Shown here piece by piece: positions 16,803 through 24,017 of a DNA stretch of 63,713 nucleotides. The stretch covers positions 24,897 through 88,609 of the forward strand of contig JACPDI010000006.1 in the NCBI GenBank assembly GCA_016184105.1. Reading direction: 5' to 3'. The translations under genes and the position numbers were made by a program. Source of the stretch: Acidobacteriota bacterium. Its GTDB lineage: Bacteria; Acidobacteriota; Vicinamibacteria; Vicinamibacterales; 2-12-FULL-66-21. Numbering within the stretch: position 1 is the first letter of the stretch; every line of letters begins with the position of its first letter. The notes under the pieces were generated by a model. It made no database searches and had not been told where the DNA came from. It saw only the letters and a list, made by a program, of their open reading frames with translations.

Positions 16803-17345
16803 CTAGTTTGTCTTCTTCTCGTCGAGCAGCGACTTGAGGCCGGCGAGCCGCGGGTCTTCCCACGCCACCTTGCACTCACACGTCTCGCGATTCAGGTTCG
16901 TGCCGCACAGCGGGCAGAGCCCTCTGCAGTGCTCGTCGTGCAACGGTTTCATCGGCAGCGCCAGGTAAAACTGCTCGCGGAGCAGCCCGCCCAGGTCGAT
17001 CGTGCCATCCCGGTAAAACGAGGTGCTCAGATCGTCGTCCTGGATCTCACGCTCCGGCTCGCCGGCGTTGTCCGCCTGCGGCAGGTACGACAGGTCGAAG
17101 GGCGCGTCGATCGGAATCCGGAACGGCTCCACGCATCGGCTGCATGCCGCTTCGAGCGTGGTCCGCGCCCGGCCGACGAGGCGAAACCTGTCCTCCCCCG
17201 CCTTCTGCACTTCCAGCTCGAGATGGATTGGCGCCACGACGTCGAACTCGTCCTCGCTCGTGTCGAGCGCGCTCTCGGGCCAGGTGTAGTCGAGCCGTTC
17301 CCGGGGCGACTGTATCTTGCTGAGTTCGAGCAACATCGCGGACAT
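16803..17345 (-). CDS. yceD: YceD/DUF177 family metal-binding protein
   Basis: A 180-aa protein of the DUF177 family encoded before rpmF in most bacteria and in plants linked to 23S rRNA accumulation. The first half is a beta-rich region (LELEVQKAGEDRFRLVGRAR) with CSRCVEPF. The C-terminal half carries the metal-binding pattern CRGLCPLCGTNLNRETCEC, with about six cysteines. ATG at 17345; a TATAAT hexamer lies 35 bases upstream. The exact biochemical role is unknown in bacteria. Confidence 0.92.
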   Translation of the reverse strand: MSAMLLELSKIQSPRERLDYTWPESALDTSEDEFDVVAPIHLELEVQKAGEDRFRLVGRARTTLEAACSRCVEPFRIPIDAPFDLSYLPQADNAGEPEREIQDDDLSTSFYRDGTIDLGGLLREQFYLALPMKPLHDEHCRGLCPLCGTNLNRETCECKVAWEDPRLAGLKSLLDEKKTN

Positions 17346-17380
17346 ATAGTCGGCCCCGCCACCGGGCGGACGAAACCCCG

Positions 17381-17386
17381 ATTATA
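17381..17386 (-). promoter_or_regulatory. Candidate -10 element for yceD-rpmF-plsX-fab operon
   Basis: A perfect TATAAT on the minus strand ends 35 bases before the yceD ATG, with a weak TTGTGA-like -35 about 19 bases upstream. It lies in the short gap after dgt and is the only visible promoter-like site before this operon. Sequence match only. Confidence 0.45.
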
Positions 17387-17405
17387 TCAAAGCTGAGGCA
17401 GAGGG

Positions 17406-18467
17406 TCACAAACCGGCCGACCGTAAATCGACCCACGGCCTGGGAATGAACAGCCGCTCGAAGAGGCCGATCGCGTAGCGGTCGGTCATCCCGGCGAGAA
17501 AATCGCGCGCCGCGGCATCCAGGCCTTCGGTGGCCATGGTGCGCTGGTCGAGGAACTCTTCGGGGCGCTCACGGACTTTCTCCCACAATCCGCCGAGAAT
17601 CCCGGTCGCTTTCTTGAATTCCGCGGTGGCGATGCCGTTCTCGTAGACCGTTTCGAACAGGAAGCTCCGGAGCTGGAGGGTCGCGTCGAGGACCTCGTCG
17701 CTCATCCGAACTTCGGCCAGGTTTCCCTCGAGCGTCCGCAGCACGGCGTCGGTCACCATGGTGCCGATACGCTCGGAGGAGGTGCGTCCGAGTCGCTCGA
17801 CGGCGGCCTTCGGCAGATCTTCGCCGGTCATCAGTCCCGCGCGGACGGCGTCATCGATGTCGTGATTGACGTAGGCGATGATGTCCGCCACGCGCGCAAT
17901 CTGCCCTTCGATCGTGCTCGCGCGGTGTTCGGGCGGCGCGCCGACCGGCAGGCCGTGCTTCCCTTTCGAGTGCCGCGCGATGCCGTCACGGACTTCCCAG
18001 GTGAGGTTCAGGCCGTTGCCGTCGCGCTCCAGGACGTCGACGATGCGAAGGCTCTGCGCGTAGTGCTCGAAGCCGCCGGGCACGAGGGCGGCCAGCACGC
18101 GCTCGCCGGCATGACCGAACGGCGTGTGCCCGAGGTCGTGCCCGAGCGCGATCGCCTCGGTCAGCTCTTCGTGCAGGCGCAGCACCTTCGCGATGCTGCG
18201 GGCGATCTGCGAGACCTCGAGTGTGTGCGTGAGGCGCGTGCGATAGTGATCGCCTCGCGGCGCGAAGAACACCTGCGTCTTGTGTTTGAGCCGCCGGAAC
18301 GCCTTGCAATGGATGACCCGGTCGCGGTCGCGCTGGAACACGGGGCGGATCGGGTCCTGGGGCTCGTCGCGGAGCCGCCCCCGGCTGTCGGCGCTCTTGG
18401 CCGCCTGCGGGGCCAGGAACTCGCGCTCGCGCTGTTCGAGCTGCTCGCGGATAAGGGGGACAGTCAC
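17406..18467 (-). CDS. dgt: dNTP triphosphohydrolase, dGTPase-like HD protein
   Basis: A 353-aa HD-domain enzyme of the deoxyguanosinetriphosphate triphosphohydrolase-like family, expected to release tripolyphosphate from dNTPs. HD-site residues are visible in HCKAFRRLKHKTQVF, RLTHTLEVSQIAR and IALGHDLGHTPFGHAGE. RVADIIAYVNHDIDDAV and the C-terminal KKATGILGGLWEKV also match. The GTG at 18467 lies inside a 24-bp inverted repeat and overlaps the deoB TGA stop as GTGA, so the repeat itself provides the start. The open frame runs upstream through deoB but carries no homology there. Confidence 0.9.
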   Translation of the reverse strand: MTVPLIREQLEQREREFLAPQAAKSADSRGRLRDEPQDPIRPVFQRDRDRVIHCKAFRRLKHKTQVFFAPRGDHYRTRLTHTLEVSQIARSIAKVLRLHEELTEAIALGHDLGHTPFGHAGERVLAALVPGGFEHYAQSLRIVDVLERDGNGLNLTWEVRDGIARHSKGKHGLPVGAPPEHRASTIEGQIARVADIIAYVNHDIDDAVRAGLMTGEDLPKAAVERLGRTSSERIGTMVTDAVLRTLEGNLAEVRMSDEVLDATLQLRSFLFETVYENGIATAEFKKATGILGGLWEKVRERPEEFLDQRTMATEGLDAAARDFLAGMTDRYAIGLFERLFIPRPWVDLRSAGL

Positions 18468-18511
18468 ACTTCTTCCTCCGATCGCGGGGAAGAAGTGTGA
18501 CTGTCCCCCTT
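18453..18511. repeat. 24-bp perfect inverted repeat spanning deoB end and dgt start
   Basis: The arms at 18453-18476 and 18488-18511 are exact reverse complements (core GGGACAGTCACACTTCTT) around an 11-base loop. The left arm contains both the deoB stop and the dgt GTG. The same core recurs near 38374-38467 upstream of clpC, so it is a dispersed repeat rather than a local hairpin. Confidence 0.9.
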
Positions 18512-19678
18512 CCTGATCTCGCGCAGGAAGCTCGTCCCGTTGGCGAGCGGCCCGACGCCGAACAGATCCGCGAGCGTCTGCCCCAGGTCGGCGAACGTGC
18601 TGCGCGTGCCCACGTCGACCCCCTGTTCGACCTGCGGGCCGGTCACGAGCAGTGGCACGTACTCCCGCGAATGGTCGGTGCTTGGCGTTGTCGGATCGTT
18701 GCCGTGGTCCGCCGTGACGACCAGCAGGTCGCCCGCGCGCAGCCGCGGCAGGATCTCGGCAAGCCGCGCGTCGAAGCGCTCGATGTTCGCGGCGTATCCC
18801 GCCACGTCGTTGCGGTGGCCGAACTGCGTGTCGAAGTCCACGAGGTTCGCGAAAATCAGCCCGCGCTCGGTTTCCTCCATCATCCGCTCGACGACATCCA
18901 TCCCCTCGTCGTCGCTCGCGGTGTGGATGGCGCGCGAGACGCCGCGGCCGGCGAACAGATCCTCGATCTTGCCGACGGCGACGACCGGCCATCCAGCCGC
19001 CTGGAGCCGGTCGAGGAGCGTCTCGCCGCGCGGCGGCAGCGCGTAGTCCTTGCGGTTGGCCGTCCGCGTGAAGCGCCCGGGCACGCCCACGAAGGGGCGC
19101 GCGATCACGCGGCCGACGCCGAGCCCCTCGCCGACCATCTCGTACGCCGCCTCGCAGAAGCGATACAGCTCCGGCACGGGAACGATCTCCTCGTGCGCGG
19201 CGATCTGGAAGACGCTGTCGGCCGATGTGTACACGATCGGCAGTCCCGTGCGCATGTGTTCCGCGCCGAGCGCATCGATGATCGCGGTGCCCGATGCCAC
19301 GGTGTTGCCGAGCACGCGCCGGCCGATGCGTGCCTCGTAGGCTGCGAGCAGATCCTGGGGAAACCCCCGCGGAAACGTCGGAAACGGACTGTCGAGGACG
19401 ATTCCAGCGATCTCCCAGTGCCCGGTCACCGAGTCCTTGCCGGCCGATGCCTCCGCCATCCGGCCGTAGCACGCGATCGGACTGGCGATCGGCTCGACGT
19501 CGCGCAGCGGCACCACGCGCGGCAGGCCGAGCGAGCGGAGCGTGGGAATCTGCAGCCGCCGGTTGCGGGCGATGTTGCCGAGCGTGTTGCTCCCCTGGTC
19601 TCCGTACGCGGCGGCGTCGGGCAACTCGCCGATGCCGACGCTGTCCATGACGATGAGGATGGCGCGAGTGAAAGACAC
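18464..19678 (-). CDS. deoB: Phosphopentomutase
   Basis: A 404-aa alkaline-phosphatase-superfamily enzyme interconverting (deoxy)ribose-1- and 5-phosphates in nucleoside catabolism. The N-terminal ILIVMDSVGIGELPDA holds the metal Asp and YGDQGSNTLGNI is family-specific. GDLLVVTADHGNDPTTPSTDHSRE carries the metal ligands, and TFADLGQTLADLFGVG leads to the end. The last 15 residues (from KGDSHTSS) are encoded by an inverted repeat and look like an acquired tail. The GTG start at 19678 lies directly next to another inverted repeat, so no Shine-Dalgarno remains visible. Confidence 0.93.
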   Translation of the reverse strand: MSFTRAILIVMDSVGIGELPDAAAYGDQGSNTLGNIARNRRLQIPTLRSLGLPRVVPLRDVEPIASPIACYGRMAEASAGKDSVTGHWEIAGIVLDSPFPTFPRGFPQDLLAAYEARIGRRVLGNTVASGTAIIDALGAEHMRTGLPIVYTSADSVFQIAAHEEIVPVPELYRFCEAAYEMVGEGLGVGRVIARPFVGVPGRFTRTANRKDYALPPRGETLLDRLQAAGWPVVAVGKIEDLFAGRGVSRAIHTASDDEGMDVVERMMEETERGLIFANLVDFDTQFGHRNDVAGYAANIERFDARLAEILPRLRAGDLLVVTADHGNDPTTPSTDHSREYVPLLVTGPQVEQGVDVGTRSTFADLGQTLADLFGVGPLANGTSFLREIRKGDSHTSSPRSEEEV

Positions 19679-19684
19679 TGATAA

Positions 19685-19743
19685 AAGGGGTCGGGAGCCT
19701 TTTTCGACGGGAATCGGTGGCCGAAAAAGGCTCCCGACCCCTT
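19685..19743. repeat. 22-bp perfect inverted repeat between miaA and deoB
   Basis: The arms 19685-19706 and 19722-19743 are exact reverse complements (core AAGGGGTCGGGAGCC) around a 15-base loop. It fills the entire gap and touches both genes: the right arm overlaps the miaA stop codon. The same core occurs at 49923-49979, marking a dispersed family. Confidence 0.9.
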
Positions 19744-20677
19744 AGAGTCCCCCGATGACCTGTTCGGCCGCGTGCAGCGTGGCGGGATCTTCGCCGGCGC
19801 CGTGAATCCATCGTAGATTAGGCTCTTTCCGGAACCAGATCAACTGGCGGCGCGCGTAATGCCGGTTCTCCAGGACGATGAGCGCGCGCGTCTCCTGCTC
19901 GTCGCGCACGCCGTGCAGGTACTCGAGCACCTGCCGGTAGACCAGGCCCGTGAACGGGTGCGCGGCCTCGGGCAGCCCGCCCGCCAGCAGGCCTTTCACC
20001 TCGTCGATGATGCCGCGGGCGAACTGCGATTCGACGCGGCGCGCCACGCGGTCCGCGATGCGGTCGTTCGGCAGCGACAAGGCGATGGCCGTCACCGCGT
20101 AATCCGCGAGGGGGGCGCGCGTCTCGGCGAAATGCTGCGTGAGCGGGCGCCCCGTGAGGCAGTACACCTCCAGCGCGCGGACGATGCGCTTGAGATCGCG
20201 CGGCTGGATTCGCCGCCCCGATTCGGGGTCGATGCGCGCCAGCCAGCGATGCAGCCGCTCCGGGCCACGCTTCTCTGCGACGCGCACGAGCCGCGCGCGC
20301 ATGCGGGAGTCGCGACCGGGTCCCGGAAAGAGCCCGCGCGTGAGCGCGCGGTAATAGAATCCGGTCCCGCCGACGAGAATCGGCAGCCGCCCGCGCGCGG
20401 AGATGTCCCGAACGGCCGCCTCCGCCTCGCGCGCGTATCGCGCGGCGGAGTACTCTTCGAGCGGGTCGGCGACATTCACCATGTGATGAGGGATGCCGCG
20501 CTGCTCGACGGGCGGCACCTTGTCAGTGCCGATGTCGAAGCCACGGTACACGGCCGTGGAGTCGCACGCGACGATCTCGCCGCCGAAACGGCTGGCGAGC
20601 GCAACGCCGAGGGCGCTCTTGCCGGTCGCGGTGGGGCCGAGAACCGCGAGGAGCCGCGGAGAGGCTGGTGTCGTCAC
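19742..20677 (-). CDS. miaA: tRNA dimethylallyltransferase
   Basis: A 311-aa enzyme adding the isopentenyl group to A37 of tRNAs that read UNN codons. The P-loop GPTATGKS is at residues 14-21; CDSTAVYRGFDIGTDK and GIPHHMVNVADPLEEYSAARY follow. PILVGGTGFYYRALTRG and the C-terminal RQLIWFRKEPNLRWI match the family. GTG at 20677 overlaps the stop of a 32-aa membrane peptide (GTGA). Length is typical. Confidence 0.96.
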   Translation of the reverse strand: MTTPASPRLLAVLGPTATGKSALGVALASRFGGEIVACDSTAVYRGFDIGTDKVPPVEQRGIPHHMVNVADPLEEYSAARYAREAEAAVRDISARGRLPILVGGTGFYYRALTRGLFPGPGRDSRMRARLVRVAEKRGPERLHRWLARIDPESGRRIQPRDLKRIVRALEVYCLTGRPLTQHFAETRAPLADYAVTAIALSLPNDRIADRVARRVESQFARGIIDEVKGLLAGGLPEAAHPFTGLVYRQVLEYLHGVRDEQETRALIVLENRHYARRQLIWFRKEPNLRWIHGAGEDPATLHAAEQVIGGL

Positions 20678-20772
20678 GAGCCGAGGGCCGCGCTGCGCGC
20701 GAGCGCCAGCAGCGCGAGGAGCACGAGAAGGACCAGGAGGCCCAGCTGCTGGGAGCGCGTAAAGCGGACCAT
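20674..20772 (-). CDS. 32-aa single-span membrane peptide between tonB-like gene and miaA
   Basis: ATG 20772 to TGA 20674-20676 encodes MVRFTRSQQLGLLVLLVLLA followed by LLALARSAALGS. It has a basic start and one hydrophobic helix of about 17 residues. The start is two bases after the stop of the TonB-like gene and its stop overlaps the miaA GTG, so it fits exactly into the operon. The N-terminus recalls the membrane anchor of ComEA-like proteins, but no helix-hairpin-helix domain follows. Function unknown; it could also be a translational-coupling relay. Confidence 0.6.
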   Translation of the reverse strand: MVRFTRSQQLGLLVLLVLLALLALARSAALGS

Positions 20773-20774
20773 CG

Positions 20775-21731
20775 TCAGTTCTGCGGCGGCTGCTCGTTGT
20801 AGAAGAACGTCACCGTGAAGAACGCGCGGTCGTCCGGATACTCGGATGGCAGCGGCTGCGTGGGGTTGGACCAGGAGAGCGCGTTATACGCCGCGTTGTT
20901 GAACGCGCCGACCGCCGAGGGGCCGGCCAGCGTCAACTCGCTGATGCGGCCGTCCTTGTGCACGTAGAAGGTGAGGACCACGTGGCCGCGCATCGACATG
21001 GCGGCATACGGAATCATCCAGTTGCGTTTCACCTGCGCGATGAAGCGGCGAATCCACGGCCCGAACTCGACCCCTTTCGAGTCGAACTGGATCGTCGGGT
21101 AGTTCTGGTCCGCGCCGCCGCCGAGATTCTGAAATCGCTCTCCGGTAGCGTAGCGCTGGATGTTCCGCAGCGCGTCGCCAATCACGCCGCCGGAGCCGCG
21201 CTCTGTGCCCGGCCGCGTCTCGCGCGGGATCGTCATCGCGCCGGCGGGCGCCTGCGGCAACGGCGCGATGCTGGTGCCGTTGCTGCCGGCGGCGCTCCGC
21301 GACTCCTCCATCGCCTGCCGCTGCCGGCGCGCCAGGTCGGAATCCACCTTTTCCGTGGTGTTGCCGCGCGAAAACGGCATCGGGTTCGTCGGGTCGACCG
21401 CCCGCTCGGGTCCGCCGGCGACGCGGTCGCGATCCGAAAGCTCCGGCCGTCGCGCGGGCGTCCGGGGCGGCGGCATCTCGACGCGCGGCTGCATGAAGAC
21501 AAAGCGCGGCTGCTGCTGGCGCTGCTGCTCGAGGAGCTCGGCGCGGCGCTGTTCTTCCGCCTGCTGCTGCTCGGCGAGGAACGCGCGGATGAAGGGCAGC
21601 CTGGGCCCCGCAAGAATCAGGACGACGAGGACCAGGTGCGCGATGATCGACAGCAGCACCCCCTCGCGCAGCGAGATGGGAGCCGTCAGCGTCGGCGTTT
21701 CCGGGTGCGCGTCCTCGAAGTCGAAGTACAT
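20775..21731 (-). CDS. TonB-family energy-transducer-like protein
   Basis: A 318-aa protein with one N-terminal membrane anchor (about residues 27-45, LLSIIAHLVLVVLILAG). A Gln/Glu- then Pro/Arg-rich periplasmic spacer (45-115) follows, then a C-terminal domain (about 210-315) with the TonB pattern WMIPYAAMSMRGHVVLTFYV, HKDGRISELTLAGPSAVGAFNNAAYNAL. Such proteins couple the proton gradient to outer-membrane transport or form TolA-like links. The C-terminal end YPDDRAFFTVTFFYNEQ is typical. No exbB/exbD lie nearby. ATG at 21731 is only 12 bases from a TATAAT hexamer. Confidence 0.85.
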   Translation of the reverse strand: MYFDFEDAHPETPTLTAPISLREGVLLSIIAHLVLVVLILAGPRLPFIRAFLAEQQQAEEQRRAELLEQQRQQQPRFVFMQPRVEMPPPRTPARRPELSDRDRVAGGPERAVDPTNPMPFSRGNTTEKVDSDLARRQRQAMEESRSAAGSNGTSIAPLPQAPAGAMTIPRETRPGTERGSGGVIGDALRNIQRYATGERFQNLGGGADQNYPTIQFDSKGVEFGPWIRRFIAQVKRNWMIPYAAMSMRGHVVLTFYVHKDGRISELTLAGPSAVGAFNNAAYNALSWSNPTQPLPSEYPDDRAFFTVTFFYNEQPPQN

Positions 21732-21743
21732 CAGCTATTTACG

Positions 21744-21749
21744 ATTATA
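21744..21749 (-). promoter_or_regulatory. Candidate -10 element just before tonB-like gene
   Basis: TATAAT on the minus strand is separated by 12 bases from the ATG, implying a very short 5' leader. It abuts a repeat element (21750-21792). Sequence match only. Confidence 0.4.
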
Positions 21750-21792
21750 GGGGTCAGATCCCGAAATATCACTTTTTTCGTGGCCTGACCCC
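21750..21792. repeat. Degenerate copy of the GGGGTCAGATC repeat family
   Basis: GGGGTCAG (21750-21757) and CTGACCCC (21785-21792) bracket an AT-rich centre with CACTTTTTTC. The same elements occur in the long palindrome at 57481-57583. It lies in the gap between menG and the TonB-like gene. Confidence 0.7.
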
Positions 21793-21800
21793 GCGTTCGT

Positions 21801-22514
21801 CTATTTTCGGGCACTAAAGAGATAGACGACGCCGAAGGTCAAAGAGACGACACGGACGTCGGAAAAACCGGCGTCACGGAGGAGCGCGAGAAAGGCGTCG
21901 GGCGACGGAAACGCCGCGACGGAGGCCGGCAGATACGAATACGCGTCGTTATGACGTGAGATCAGGCGGCCGATGAGGGGCAAGACGCGCCGGAAATAGA
22001 ACAAATACGCCGCGCGCAGGCCTGGCAGCGTTGGAGTGCCGAACTCGAGGATCGCCAGCCGGCCGCCGGGTTTCAGGACGCGGACGATCTCCCGCGTCGC
22101 CACGTCGGGGCGCTCCACGTTTCGGATGCCGAACCCGATGGTGACGGCGTTGACCGACTGGTCCGGCAGCGGCAGGTGCATCGCGTCGCCGCGAGCGAGC
22201 GCGACGCGCGGTTCGCCGAGCCGCGCGAGCTTCTCGCGTCCACAACGCAGCATGGCCGCGGAGAAATCGATGCCGATCACGGATCGACCGGCGTCGCGCG
22301 GGCCCTCGAGCGCGGCAAGCGCAAGATCCGCCGTCCCGGTGCAAAGGTCCAGCACGCGGCTTCCCTGCGCCAGCTCCAGCTCGCGCACCGCGCGCCGCCG
22401 CCAGCGGCGATCGATCCCGAGGCTCAGGAGATGATTCAGGAAGTCGTACCGGCCCGCGATCGCGTCGAACATCTGCGCGATCTTCTGAGGGCTCTTGTCA
22501 GGGGCGCTGGGCAC
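21801..22514 (-). CDS. menG: Demethylmenaquinone methyltransferase (UbiE/MenG)
   Basis: A 237-aa SAM-dependent methyltransferase catalysing the last step of menaquinone synthesis. IAQMFDAIAGRYDFLNHLLS is the family start, VLDLCTGTADLALAALEG the SAM site, and GDAMHLPLPDQSVNAVTIGFG and RNVERPDVATREIVRVLKPGG are conserved. GTG at 22514 is chosen because homologues begin around here and the ubiX stop is 12 bases away; the frame is open further upstream. It ends the mqn run, which fits menaquinone rather than ubiquinone. Confidence 0.92.
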   Translation of the reverse strand: MPSAPDKSPQKIAQMFDAIAGRYDFLNHLLSLGIDRRWRRRAVRELELAQGSRVLDLCTGTADLALAALEGPRDAGRSVIGIDFSAAMLRCGREKLARLGEPRVALARGDAMHLPLPDQSVNAVTIGFGIRNVERPDVATREIVRVLKPGGRLAILEFGTPTLPGLRAAYLFYFRRVLPLIGRLISRHNDAYSYLPASVAAFPSPDAFLALLRDAGFSDVRVVSLTFGVVYLFSARK

Positions 22515-22525
22515 CGGCGTCGCGA

Positions 22526-23140
22526 TCAGCCTTTCCACGCCGGATACAACTCGTGCGTGAAGCCGAGCGCGGAGAGAATCTTGCCGGCCATGAAATCCGC
22601 GAGGTCGTCGATCGTCTTCGGCATCTGGTAGAAGGCGGGCATCGCCGGCAGAATCATCGCGCCCGCTTCGGCGCACAACGCCATGTTCCGAAGCTGCGGC
22701 AGGCTCATCGGCGTCTCGCGCGGGACGATCACCAGCGTGCGCCGCTCCTTCAGCATGACGTCCGCGGCACGCTCCACGAGGTTGCGCGAGAGGCCATGGG
22801 CAACGCCGGCCAGCGTCTTCATCGAACACGGTACGATCGCCATCGAGTCGCAGCGGTGGCTGCCACTCGCGATCGCGGCACCGAGGTCCCTGTTGCTGTG
22901 CAGCTCGAACGAGCCCCGGGTCACATCGCTGCCGTACTTGGACTCGAGAAAGGCGCCCAGCCGCTCGACGGCGGCCTCCTCGCCCAGCTCGTCGCGGAGC
23001 AGGCGGCGGCCGTAGTCCGAGACCACCAGCTCCAGGTGACACCCGCGCTCGAGCAGCGCGGCCATCGTGCGCACCGCGTAGAGGGCGCCGCTCGCGCCGG
23101 TCATCGCGATCGCAATCGTGCGGCGGGCGTCAGCCGGCAT
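22526..23140 (-). CDS. ubiX: Flavin prenyltransferase UbiX (MqnM role)
   Basis: A 204-aa enzyme that makes prenylated FMN, the cofactor of UbiD-type decarboxylases. IAIAMTGASGALYAVRTMAAL is the flavin site; IVPCSMKTLAGVAHGLSRNLVERAADVMLKERR and IVPRETPMSLPQLRNM are hallmarks. Full length. In futalosine-pathway clusters this homologue is called MqnM and serves the UbiD-like MqnL, which is encoded at 28061-29536. It overlaps mqnP by 11 bases. Confidence 0.95.
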   Translation of the reverse strand: MPADARRTIAIAMTGASGALYAVRTMAALLERGCHLELVVSDYGRRLLRDELGEEAAVERLGAFLESKYGSDVTRGSFELHSNRDLGAAIASGSHRCDSMAIVPCSMKTLAGVAHGLSRNLVERAADVMLKERRTLVIVPRETPMSLPQLRNMALCAEAGAMILPAMPAFYQMPKTIDDLADFMAGKILSALGFTHELYPAWKG

Positions 23141-23984
23141 AGAGCGCCGCCGCGGTGGTCAGGAAGTACACGATGCCGACGTACCCGTTCATGTCGAAAG
23201 CCTTCTTGACCTGCGAGAGGTCGTCCTCGCGCACGAGCGACTGCTCGTAGACCAGGAGTATCGCGACAAAGGCGACGCCGGCCAGGTAGATGCCGCCGAG
23301 CGGCACGATGGCCGCCAGGGCGGCGAGCGCCACCACCGTGACGACGTGCATGACACGGGAGATGACGAGGGAGCGCCGTACGCCGTACTTCACGGGAATC
23401 GACCGCAGGCCCTGCGCGACGTCATGCGGCAGATCCTGGCAGGCGTAGAGCACGTCGAAGCCCCCCACCCACGCGCCGATCGCGATCGCGAGCAACCACG
23501 GCTCCCAGCCGCCGCGCCCACCGGCCGCCAGCCAGCCACCGACCGGCGCCACGGCCATCGCGAGGCCGAGGAACAGTTGCGTGTAGGCGGTGTACCGCTT
23601 CGCGAGCGAGTACCAGAAGACGATCGCGAGGGCGACCGGCGACAGCGCCAGGCAGATGGGGCCCAGGCGATACGCGGCATACACGAACACCGCCGCGGCG
23701 ACGAGAACGAAGGCGGCGGCTTCGCGCTCGGACATCACGCCGCGGGGCAACTCGCGACTGGACGTGCGCGGATTCTGCGCGTCGTACCGCGCGTCGGCCA
23801 GCCGGTTGAAGCCCATCGCGGCGCAGCGCGCAGCTACCATCGCGACGACGATCCAAAGCACGCGCGCCCAGGTCAGCGGCACCTGGCGCGACGCCAGCAG
23901 CGCGCCCGTCAGGGCGAACGGCAGGGCAAAGACCGAGTGGCTGAAACGAACGAACGAGGCGTAGGTTCGGATGCGCGTCAACAT
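23130..23984 (-). CDS. mqnP: UbiA-family prenyltransferase (MqnP role)
   Basis: A 284-aa integral membrane prenyltransferase with about eight hydrophobic segments. The first Asp-rich motif is GFNRLADARYDAQNPRTSSR and the second is in AWVGGFDVLYACQDLPHDVAQ, both with the Asp residues that bind Mg-diphosphate. In a futalosine cluster the UbiA homologue (MqnP) attaches the polyprenyl chain to the naphthoate ring. ATG at 23984. The 30-bp gap to mqnX is filled by a heptamer array. Confidence 0.9.
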   Translation of the reverse strand: MLTRIRTYASFVRFSHSVFALPFALTGALLASRQVPLTWARVLWIVVAMVAARCAAMGFNRLADARYDAQNPRTSSRELPRGVMSEREAAAFVLVAAAVFVYAAYRLGPICLALSPVALAIVFWYSLAKRYTAYTQLFLGLAMAVAPVGGWLAAGGRGGWEPWLLAIAIGAWVGGFDVLYACQDLPHDVAQGLRSIPVKYGVRRSLVISRVMHVVTVVALAALAAIVPLGGIYLAGVAFVAILLVYEQSLVREDDLSQVKKAFDMNGYVGIVYFLTTAAALYAG

Positions 23985-24017
23985 TTCAGAGGCCAGGTAC
24001 CGGAGGCCAGATTGTCA
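23983..24017. repeat. Heptamer array (AGGCCAG unit) between mqnX and mqnP
   Basis: In-phase units are ATTTCAG, AGGCCAG, GTACCGG, AGGCCAG and ATTGTCA. The array touches the mqnP start on one side and the mqnX stop on the other, filling the whole gap. Confidence 0.6.
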
